Assembly (NCBI GenBank): GCA_021159225.1
Contig: JAGGSE010000037.1
Coordinates: 1 to 20,284 of the forward strand
From: a bacterium
GTDB taxonomy: Bacteria > Patescibacteriota > Minisyncoccia > Minisyncoccales > JAGGSE01
Direction: 5' to 3'
Length of the DNA: 20,284 nt
Shown here: positions 15,087-20,284 of the stretch, one piece after another
Position numbering within the stretch: position 1 is the stretch's first letter
Layout of the letters: every line of letters begins with the position of its first letter
Made by a program: the position numbers and the translations under genes
Notes under the pieces: model-generated
Seen by the model: only the letters and a program-made list of their open reading frames with translations
Database searches by the model: none
What the model was told of the DNA's origin: nothing

Positions 15087-15986
15087 TTATACCTTCATCC
15101 CCCGAAGGGCGCGGATGCGTTCCTCAACCGGGGGATGGGTCATAAATAGTTTCGTAAACCAGTTCCGGGATTGTTTCCCCTTGAACGGAGAAGAAATAAA
15201 AAGATGGGCTACAGAGGTGTTTGCTATCCGCATCGGGCTTTTGTCTTGAGATATTTTTTCCAATGCCCGAGCCAGTCCTTCTGGATAACGGGTGAGAAGG
15301 GCGCCGCTTGCATCGGCCAAGAATTCTCTCTTTCTGGAAATGGCAAGTTTTATCAATGAAGCGGCAAGTGGCGCCAAAACTGCGGCTAAAATTCCCAAAA
15401 CCAGCAGAATCCCTCCTCCGGAATCCCGGGAATCTCTTCTAACTCCTCCCCAAAAACTAACTCTTAAAAAGATATTTGAAAGTATTGCCACCGCTCCAAC
15501 CAGAACCACCACAACCGTTTGAAGGAGCATATCCTTATTTCTGATATGGGAAAGTTCGTGGGCTATTACTCCTTCTAATTCTGGTTTTTCCAATTTTTCC
15601 AATAGCCCTCTGGTTACTGCTACTACGGCGTGTTTTTCATCTCTGCCAGTGGCAAAGGCATTGGGCTGGGCTTCATTGATAATATAAATCTTGGGCAGAG
15701 GAAGCCCGGCTGTAATACAGAGATTTTCAACAATCCTATAGAGTTCAGGATTGTCTTTCTTTTCAATCGGCTGGGCGTGGGTAATGCCTAAAACAATCTT
15801 ATCTGAATACCAATAACTGAAAAAACTCTGAAGGAAAGCCAAGACCAGGGCTATTATCAAGAAGATACTGTTATTTAATAAATAACTAAAAAGCCAGCCC
15901 AGCCCAATTATAAAAATCAAAAATCCGGTAATCAAAATCCAGGTCTTTCGGACGTTTGACTCGGCTTGGGAATACAGGGTAGGCAT
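15087..15986 (-). CDS. htpX: HtpX-type membrane zinc metalloprotease (M48)
   Basis: Membrane-bound protease that takes part in quality control of membrane proteins. The 299 residues show two N-terminal TM helices (about 15-36 and 40-60), the zinc motif HELSH (His143, Glu144, His147), two further hydrophobic segments (about 155-172 and 192-215) and the third ligand Glu221 in REFLADASGA. AFATGRDEKHAVVAVTRGLL before the motif is typical of HtpX. The tail has the THPPVEERI motif common in M48B enzymes. Length is normal for the family. It follows lemA by 18 nt, a pairing seen in many bacteria, and both probably share the promoter near 16610. No strong Shine-Dalgarno sequence precedes the ATG. Confidence 0.95.
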   Translation of the reverse strand: MPTLYSQAESNVRKTWILITGFLIFIIGLGWLFSYLLNNSIFLIIALVLAFLQSFFSYWYSDKIVLGITHAQPIEKKDNPELYRIVENLCITAGLPLPKIYIINEAQPNAFATGRDEKHAVVAVTRGLLEKLEKPELEGVIAHELSHIRNKDMLLQTVVVVLVGAVAILSNIFLRVSFWGGVRRDSRDSGGGILLVLGILAAVLAPLAASLIKLAISRKREFLADASGALLTRYPEGLARALEKISQDKSPMRIANTSVAHLFISSPFKGKQSRNWFTKLFMTHPPVEERIRALRGMKV

Positions 15987-16004
15987 AACTTTATCTTTTC
16001 AAAC

Positions 16005-16562
16005 CTAAAATTCCACTTGGGGAACCTTTCTCTCCTCCGGCGCTGTTAACTCAAACAATTCCATTTTCTTAAAACCAAAAGCAGAGGCAACAAGGTTTGT
16101 GGGAAAACTTTCAATCCTGATATTTAGGTCCCTGACATTGCCATTGTAAAATCTTCTGGCCGCTTGAATTTTATCCTCGGTGTCTGTCAGTTCGTCCTGG
16201 AATTTCTGAAAGTTTTCCGAAGCCCTTAATTGAGGATAATTTTCCGAGACCGCAAAAAGCGACTTTAGGGTATTAGAAAGCATATTTTCCGCCTCTGCTC
16301 TTTCCTTCATTGAGCCGGCCTGCATTGCCTTTGTCCTGGCTTCAGTTACCTTCTCAAAGACATCCTTCTCGTGACTGGCATATCCCTTTACCGTCTCAAG
16401 CAAATTGGGAATTAGATTGTACCTTCTCTTTAGTTGGACATCTATATCCGCCCAGGCCTCCTGGGCGCGATTCTTTAGTTTTACCAAGCCGTTGTAGGTC
16501 AATCCAAGCCAAAAGAGAAATAAAACAGCCAACGCCCCAAGAATGACTATTGCTAGATTCAT
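16005..16562 (-). CDS. lemA: LemA family membrane-anchored protein
   Basis: A 185-residue protein: one N-terminal TM anchor (about 3-22) followed by a long helical domain with the LemA hallmarks NRAQEAWADIDVQLKRRYNLIPNL (about 31-54, position given only), TVKGYASHEKDVFEKVTEAR, SENYPQLRASENFQ and the DTEDKIQAARRFYN stretch, ending ESFPTNLVA and FGF. The molecular function is not well established; the domain is thought to face outward. Its position directly upstream of htpX fits the known lemA-htpX association. The ATG at 16562 gives the expected anchor; the only strong AAGGAG is over 20 nt upstream, too far for ordinary use. Confidence 0.95.
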   Translation of the reverse strand: MNLAIVILGALAVLFLFWLGLTYNGLVKLKNRAQEAWADIDVQLKRRYNLIPNLLETVKGYASHEKDVFEKVTEARTKAMQAGSMKERAEAENMLSNTLKSLFAVSENYPQLRASENFQKFQDELTDTEDKIQAARRFYNGNVRDLNIRIESFPTNLVASAFGFKKMELFELTAPEERKVPQVEF

Positions 16563-16609
16563 TATATTATTGCTTTATTCTTTGCTCCTTTTTCCGACCT
16601 TTTTCCCTA

Positions 16610-16636
16610 ATTATAACCAATTCACTAAACAAAACA
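16610..16636 (-). promoter_or_regulatory. Promoter of the lemA-htpX operon
   Basis: On the minus strand a perfect TATAAT (16615-16610) has a TTGTTT -35 16 bp upstream, immediately after the groEL terminator hairpin. The start would be near 16603, giving a leader of about 40 nt before lemA. The -35 is weak. Confidence 0.5.
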
Positions 16637-16665
16637 ACCCCCACCATCTCAGGTATGGTGGGGGT
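16637..16665 (-). terminator. Hairpin terminator after groEL
   Basis: Perfect 11-bp inverted repeat ACCCCCACCAT / ATGGTGGGGGT with a 7-nt loop, 22 nt past the groEL stop. On the minus strand it is followed by TGTTTTGTTTAG, a moderately U-rich tail. It separates the chaperonin operon from lemA-htpX. Confidence 0.85.
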
Positions 16666-16686
16666 GAAACCAAGAAATCTGGCAAA

Positions 16687-18300
16687 TTAGTACTCTGGGG
16701 GAACAGGAGGCACCTTGTCTTTCTTCTCTTCAGGAATGTCAGCCACTACGGCTTCGGTTATCAAGAGGGTGCCCGCAGCAGAAGCAGAATTTTCCAGAGA
16801 AGCCCTGACAACCTTAGCCGGGTCAACAATACCGCTGGCAATCAGGTCTTCGTATTTCATTGTCTGGGTGTTAAAGCCGAAATTGCCTCCTCGCTTCCTT
16901 ACCTCTTCCAAAACAACCGCTCCGTCCATTCCGGCGTTTTGGGCAATCTGCTTTAAGGGGGTCTCCAGCGCCTTCTTTAAGATATTCACCCCAGTCTGCT
17001 CATCTCCTTTTAATTGAAGTTTATCCAATTCCGGAATAGCCCTTAATAAGGCAACGCCGCCCCCAGGCAGAATTCCTTCTTCAATCGCTGCTCGTGTAGC
17101 ATTGAGGGCATCTTCGGCTTTTTTCTGCTTCACCTTCTGCTCAACCTCGGTCGCCGCTCCTACCTTAATAACCGCCACTCCTCCGGCCAATTTGGCTAAT
17201 CGCTCCTGCAGTTTTTCCTTGTCAAAGTCAGAGTCGGTTATCTTTATCTGGCTTTTTATCTGCTTAATCCGGGCATCAATGTCCTCCTTCTTGCCTTTGC
17301 CTTCAATAATCGTTGTTTTTTCCTTGGTAGAAACCACCTTTCTTGCCCGGCCAAGTTGGTTTAATTCAACCTTGTCTAATTTCAGTCCTGTCTCTTCCGA
17401 TATAACCTGAGCGCCGCAGACAACGGCAATGTCCTGAAGCATCTCCTTTTTTCTATCTCCAAAGCCCGGCGCCTTTACTGCCAGGGCGTTGAACACTCCC
17501 CTTAACTTATTCACCACCAAAGTGGCAAGGGCTTCACCTTCAACATCTTCAGCAATGATGACCAACTCCTTTTTCCCGCTCTGAGCAATTTTTTCTAGGG
17601 TAGGAAGGATTTCATTTATGGCAGAGATTTTTTTATCGGTTACCAAAATATAGGGGTCTTCCAAAACCGATTCCATTCTTTCCGTATCGGTAACCATATA
17701 AGGAGAGATATACCCGTTGTCAAATTGAAGCCCCTTAACAACCTCTTTTTCCAGTCCTAACCGCTTTGATTCTTCTACTGTTACTACCCCGTCCTTCCCT
17801 ACCTCTGATATCACCTCAGCAATCATCTCACCAATCTGGCGATTTAGGGCAGCCACCGTAGCCACCTGAGCAATTTTTTCTTTCTGGGAAATGGGGATAG
17901 CCATTTTCTTGATACCCTTAACAACTGCCCTTACCCCCTTGTCAATGCCTTTTTTCAGCGCCAGGGGATTAGCGCCAGCAGCCACATTTTTCAGTCCCTC
18001 CGAAACAATCGCCTGGGTTAAGACAATAGAGGTGGTTGTTCCGTCTCCGGCAACATCATTTGTTTTCTCAGCCACCTGCTTGACAATCTCCGCGCCCATA
18101 TTCTCTACCTTGTCCGGCAATTCAATCTCCTTGGCTATGGTTACGCCGTCATCGCAGACCTCAGGCGCTCCAAAGCTCTGTCCGAGAACAACATACCTTC
18201 CCTTTGAACCCAAGGTGACCTTTACAGCATTTGCTAATTTATCAACTCCTGATTTTAATCTCCCCCTTGCTTCTTCTTCGAAAAAAATTTGTTTAGCCAT
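16687..18300 (-). CDS. groEL: Chaperonin GroEL (Hsp60)
   Basis: Large chaperonin subunit that forms double seven-membered rings and folds proteins with ATP and GroES. The 537-residue product has the family features: equatorial ATP site with DDGVTIAKEI (Asp50/51) and AGDGTTT (Asp86), apical domain (about 190-370), KKAEDALNATRAA with the catalytic Asp of ATP hydrolysis, and GILPGGGVALL. NTQTMKYEDLIASGI near the C-terminus is typical. The C-terminus ends EEKKDKVPPVPPEY rather than the flexible GGM repeats of E. coli GroEL. It starts 24 nt after groES and ends in a strong terminator. Regulation by HrcA through the CIRCE site upstream of groES is inferred from the operator. Confidence 0.98.
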   Translation of the reverse strand: MAKQIFFEEEARGRLKSGVDKLANAVKVTLGSKGRYVVLGQSFGAPEVCDDGVTIAKEIELPDKVENMGAEIVKQVAEKTNDVAGDGTTTSIVLTQAIVSEGLKNVAAGANPLALKKGIDKGVRAVVKGIKKMAIPISQKEKIAQVATVAALNRQIGEMIAEVISEVGKDGVVTVEESKRLGLEKEVVKGLQFDNGYISPYMVTDTERMESVLEDPYILVTDKKISAINEILPTLEKIAQSGKKELVIIAEDVEGEALATLVVNKLRGVFNALAVKAPGFGDRKKEMLQDIAVVCGAQVISEETGLKLDKVELNQLGRARKVVSTKEKTTIIEGKGKKEDIDARIKQIKSQIKITDSDFDKEKLQERLAKLAGGVAVIKVGAATEVEQKVKQKKAEDALNATRAAIEEGILPGGGVALLRAIPELDKLQLKGDEQTGVNILKKALETPLKQIAQNAGMDGAVVLEEVRKRGGNFGFNTQTMKYEDLIASGIVDPAKVVRASLENSASAAGTLLITEAVVADIPEEKKDKVPPVPPEY

Positions 18301-18324
18301 AGTGTTATAAAAAAACCCCTGCGA

Positions 18325-18615
18325 TTATTCTATAATCGCAAGAATGTCTTCTTCTTTGGCAATCAGATATTCCTTGTCTTCGACCTTTATTTCATTTGGA
18401 CCATACTTTGTAAACAAAACCCTTTGTCCTGGTTTGACAGAAAGGGGAATGATCTTTCCCTCTTCTGTTTTTCTGCCTGGTCCCACGGCAATCACCTTTC
18501 CCTCTTCGGGCCTCTCTTTTTCCGCTGTTTCAGGAAGTAAGATGCCCGATTTTGTTTTTTCCGGTTCCTTAACCGGCTCAATTAAAATATGGTCTGACAA
18601 TGGCTTTATCTTCAT
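18325..18615 (-). CDS. groES: Co-chaperonin GroES (Hsp10)
   Basis: Lid of the chaperonin chamber. The 96-residue product has the full GroES fold: MKIKPLSDHILIEP at the N-terminus, the mobile loop with the SGILLP motif that binds GroEL, KVIAVGPGR, the roof region, VLFTKYGPNEIKVEDKEYLI and the terminal EEDILAIIE. First gene of groES-groEL. Upstream lie a promoter, a CIRCE operator and an 11-bp hairpin. AAGG is present 3 nt before the ATG, a short-spaced ribosome binding site. Confidence 0.98.
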   Translation of the reverse strand: MKIKPLSDHILIEPVKEPEKTKSGILLPETAEKERPEEGKVIAVGPGRKTEEGKIIPLSVKPGQRVLFTKYGPNEIKVEDKEYLIAKEEDILAIIE

Positions 18616-18639
18616 AGGCCTTATTATAATTTAGATACC

Positions 18640-18666
18640 AAATACGGATACCTAATATCCGTATTT
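18640..18666. promoter_or_regulatory. Perfect 11-bp hairpin in the groES leader, adjoining CIRCE
   Basis: AAATACGGATA (18640-18650) and TATCCGTATTT (18656-18666) pair perfectly around 5 nt. It lies wholly within the predicted groES 5' untranslated region and shares its last two bases with the CIRCE left arm. It has no U-tract on the minus strand, so it is not a standard terminator. It may be an mRNA stability or thermosensing structure, or a second operator. Confidence 0.6.
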
Positions 18667-18691
18667 AGCAAACTCGACCTTTGAGTGCTAA
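18665..18691. promoter_or_regulatory. CIRCE operator (HrcA binding site) of groES-groEL
   Basis: The 27-bp element has the CIRCE layout of two 9-bp arms and a 9-bp spacer. The right arm GAGTGCTAA is perfect; the left arm is TTAGCAAAC instead of TTAGCACTC (7 of 9). It overlaps the predicted transcription start of groES, the usual position for repression by HrcA, released on heat shock. hrcA itself is not in the window. Confidence 0.9.
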
Positions 18692-18695
18692 TTAT

Positions 18696-18724
18696 ATATT
18701 AAACAAATTAAAAAATTTTGTCAA
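18696..18724 (-). promoter_or_regulatory. Promoter of groES-groEL
   Basis: A perfect -35 TTGACA (18724-18719), a 17-bp AT-rich spacer and -10 TAATAT (18701-18696). The start would fall near 18689 inside CIRCE, giving a leader of about 74 nt. A better-looking TATAAT (18696-18691) is 22 bp from the -35, too far. Vegetative sigma with HrcA repression is inferred. Confidence 0.75.
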
Positions 18725-18767
18725 GTCCTAACCTAAAAGTAGATTTAGACAAGGTGGACCTGTAAAC

Positions 18768-18817
18768 AAAATTAAAGGGAGAGTAAAGGAACCTTGTTTT
18801 TAGGTTCCCTTAATTTT
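18768..18817 (-). terminator. Long imperfect hairpin downstream of tRNA-Glu, possible terminator
   Basis: An inner stem GGAACCT/AGGTTCC (18788-18794 with 18802-18808, 7-nt loop) lies within an outer pairing of AAAATTAAAGGGA (18768-18780) with TCCCTTAATTTT (18806-18817). The two pairings compete for 18806-18808; the outer stem can also form with a shorter inner stem. It is 47 nt beyond the tRNA-Glu 3' end on the minus strand. The tail is only moderately U-rich. Confidence 0.45.
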
Positions 18818-18863
18818 CTCCTCGAGATACAGTGCTTCCCTATTAAATAAACAGAAGTGCCAG

Positions 18864-18936
18864 CGCCCTCAACCGGAGTCGAACCGGTGTTTGATGGCTG
18901 AGAACCATCTGTCCTGGGCCACTAGACGATGAGGGC
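18864..18936 (-). tRNA. tRNA-Glu (anticodon CTC)
   Basis: Seventy-three nt without encoded CCA. The acceptor stem GCCCTCA/TGAGGGC (7 bp), D arm GTC...GAC, anticodon stem GATGG/CCATC with loop TTCTCAG, and T stem ACCGG/CCGGT with TTCGACT loop are all present. Anticodon CTC reads GAG. The next bases after the discriminator G are CTG, so CCA must be added enzymatically, unlike the tRNA-Ser in this window. Confidence 0.95.
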
Positions 18937-18962
18937 AGGGAGAAAGTTGTGCTACCACCCTA

Positions 18963-19150
18963 TCATATTTTTAAAATTCCTTCAACCATCTCCACTATCT
19001 CCAGTCCATCCTGAATCGCCTCCCCGGTAAAAATGGCTGGAAAACTAAACCTCCTCAAATCTTCATTATTATCTTACCAAACCTAATTCACAAATTAAAG
19101 ATTTCCTTTTTATCCGCGTTTATGACCCGAATATGCAACCCTCTCATCAT
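18963..19150 (-). pseudogene. Possible decayed coding fragment after the TauE-like gene
   Basis: Two protein-like stretches lie in different frames. The first starts with ATG 19150, overlapping the tauE-like stop as ATGA, and reads 20 residues (RGLHIRVINADKKEIFNL) to a TGA. The second is an open stretch without an ATG, 19073 to 18963, reading ...EDLRRFSFPAIFTGEAIQDGLE and ending MVEGILKI. The composition looks coding rather than random, but neither is a complete gene and I do not recognise a family. Confidence 0.3.
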
Positions 19151-19890
19151 ATTGCTTTAACCAGAACAATCATTGCAAGAATTACAATAAATAATGAGAG
19201 CCCAATTTCCAGCCACAGTGGCTTTGTCTTCAAAGACATTAAACTGCCTATCCTGGCTCCGATTATTGAGCCTAAAATCACCATTACAGCGGGGAGAAAT
19301 GGTATATTGCCGCGGGACCAAAACACAATCGCTCCTCCAATTGCTGTAAAAATAGTCGCAAACAGTGATGTGGCTATTGCCTTTCGAATATTAAGTCCTG
19401 TCATTTTTAAAAATGAAGGAAATAAACTACCCCCACTACCTCCACGGAGAATTGTTAAGAAATTGAGAAAGAATGTCCCTAAAATAACAATCTTTGCGCT
19501 TGGATTAATTTTTTGAGCAATTTCTGGGAAAATTCTACCAAAATAAATTCCAAATACCGTTATGATAGAAACAATAACAAAGACAATCGCTAGAACTAAG
19601 GTTGGTATAAACCCCGTTAAAAATGCCCCTGTTAAGGTACCCATTATCCCGCCAATTATCACATATCGAGCAATTTTCCAATCTATGTTTTTTCTGTGGC
19701 TTATAGCGCCAGTAAGAGAAGAGAATGGTATAACCAATAGATTTACTCCAAAAGCGCTTAGTAAAGGCAGTCCAGCAACATAAAGTAAAGGAGTCCTGAC
19801 AGAGCCCCCGCCTATTCCAAACATACCACTCATAAATCCGGCAAAAAGACCTATAAAAAGATATATCAGCATTTGTGTTATTGGTTCCAT
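19147..19890 (-). CDS. TauE/SafE family transporter (DUF81-type membrane protein)
   Basis: A 247-residue integral membrane protein with seven or eight hydrophobic helices and the two-repeat layout of the TauE/SafE family: the first half carries GFMSGMFGIGGGSVRTPLL (about 18-36) and FGVNLLVIPFSSLTGAISHR; the second half carries the matching RGGSGGSLFPSFLK and RKAIATSLFATIFTAIGG. Members export sulfite, sulfonates or other organic anions; the substrate here is unknown. The ATG at 19890 follows GAGGG with 5-nt spacing, a good ribosome binding site. Neighbours are unrelated (tRNA-Glu, HicA end), so context does not help to pick a substrate. Confidence 0.92.
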   Translation of the reverse strand: MEPITQMLIYLFIGLFAGFMSGMFGIGGGSVRTPLLYVAGLPLLSAFGVNLLVIPFSSLTGAISHRKNIDWKIARYVIIGGIMGTLTGAFLTGFIPTLVLAIVFVIVSIITVFGIYFGRIFPEIAQKINPSAKIVILGTFFLNFLTILRGGSGGSLFPSFLKMTGLNIRKAIATSLFATIFTAIGGAIVFWSRGNIPFLPAVMVILGSIIGARIGSLMSLKTKPLWLEIGLSLFIVILAMIVLVKAI

Positions 19891-20195
19891 TTTATCCCTC
19901 TTTTCATATTTTGTTTCCGAATCCCTGCTAACAAGTTTTAATGCCCCTCAATGGAATTTGCTTTAAAACCTATCCAGCCCAAAACTTGACGCAGGACAAG
20001 AAGTCCGTCTTCTCTGAAAGTCAAAAAAGTTTAAATTTACTTGAGCAAAGTAATCTCTGGTTCGCGGCTCGCCAGATGGGACGATTTTAGAACTTTGAAA
20101 TAGATAGACTCGGTTAAGTGTCCTGAATTGATGCTTAAACAAATAGAGGAGCTGCTTACTACCACCTGATATTCCGAAGAAACTTCACTGTCCCT
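19891..20195. other. Gene-free spacer between the HicA end and the TauE-like gene
   Basis: No credible gene on either strand. It holds a small bulged hairpin at 19988-20009 (GGAC/GTCC plus GAC/GTC) and an isolated TTAAGTGTCC near 20115 that resembles insertion-sequence ends, but no partner copy was seen in the window. No HicB-like antitoxin frame is present here, so a hicB would have to lie beyond the right edge. No confident promoter for the transporter was found. Confidence 0.4.
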
Positions 20196-20284
20196 TCATT
20201 TTAGTAATTTTATAAATTCTTCCACTGAGAATTCGGCATCTCTTAGTAATTTCCTTAAAATTCCCTTTCCTAAAACCTTGTGAT
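20196..20284 (-). CDS. hicA: C-terminal end of a HicA-type toxin (cut by right window edge)
   Basis: Twenty-eight codons before a TGA at 20198-20196 read HKVLGKGILRKLLRDAEFSVEEFIKLLK-like sequence (two motifs: HKVLGKGILRKLLRDA and SVEEFIKLL). This matches the conserved end of HicA mRNA interferases, in which a (P/D)HKxLxKGTLRxIxRxAGLSxEEFxxLL pattern closes the small double-stranded-RNA-binding-like fold. HicA cleaves mRNA and is neutralised by HicB. The N-terminal part with the catalytic histidine lies outside the window, as would the antitoxin. Confidence 0.8.
   Translation of the reverse strand, partial: HKVLGKGILRKLLRDAEFSVEEFIKLLK

Noticed and set aside
16543..17017. Plus-strand ORFs over lemA/groEL
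   Set aside because: They are antisense to strongly conserved genes and span the terminator palindrome.
18623..18628. TATAAT on the minus strand just before groES
   Set aside because: It would start transcription at the ATG with no -35 and no extended -10; the TTGACA promoter upstream with CIRCE at its start fits far better.
18937..18961. T-box-like AGGGTGGTAGCACA...CCCT on the minus strand just before tRNA-Glu
   Set aside because: The AGGG/CCCT pair and TGGTA bulge resemble a T-box antiterminator, but the second helix is missing, no Stem I or specifier loop is seen upstream, and the next element is a tRNA, not an aminoacyl-tRNA synthetase or amino acid gene.
1..20284. CRISPR arrays, transposase genes, rRNA genes
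   Set aside because: No regularly spaced direct repeats, no transposase-like protein and no rRNA sequence were seen on either strand; one isolated TTAAGTGTCC near 20115 has no partner.

Overview
The window looks like chromosomal DNA from an AT-rich, probably genome-reduced bacterium. Candidate Phyla Radiation (Patescibacteria, Parcubacteria-like) is the best guess. The reasons are a Lys-rich coding style, a short primary sigma factor with a basic tail in place of region 1.1, a LemA-HtpX pair, a GroEL without a GGM tail, many starts without a clear Shine-Dalgarno sequence, and tightly packed or overlapping genes. This is inference: no rRNA or ribosomal protein gene is present to place it. UGA acts as a normal stop codon.

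Left part (1-4347, minus strand): a macromolecular-synthesis style operon, dnaG (primase) -> rpoD (primary sigma) -> gpmI (cofactor-independent phosphoglycerate mutase) -> the start of a membrane-anchored protein that runs off the left edge. dnaG and rpoD overlap by 23 nt.

Middle part (about 4352-11655, plus strand): a promoter with an extended -10 drives six consecutive glycosyltransferase genes with overlaps or very short gaps. Four are GT4-type GT-B enzymes, three of them close paralogues; two are MurG/GT28-like, one with an unassigned C-terminal domain. Together they look like a cell-surface glycan assembly cluster. No flippase, polymerase or sugar-nucleotide gene lies inside it.

Right part (11670-20284, minus strand): a minimal MscS-like channel, a likely frameshifted small gene, a six-TM protein with four tandem two-cysteine repeats outside the membrane and a 40-residue membrane ORF just upstream, tRNA-Ser(GGA) followed by a GC-rich inverted repeat, a divergent kinase-fold-like protein ending 3 nt before that tRNA, htpX and lemA, then groES-groEL with a strong promoter, a CIRCE operator and a leader hairpin. 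Beyond these lie tRNA-Glu(CTC), a decayed coding stretch, a TauE/SafE transporter and the C-terminal end of a HicA toxin cut by the right edge.

The least explained items are the cysteine-repeat membrane protein, the kinase-like protein, the C-terminal domain of the third glycosyltransferase, the hairpin adjoining CIRCE, and the GC-rich element after tRNA-Ser.
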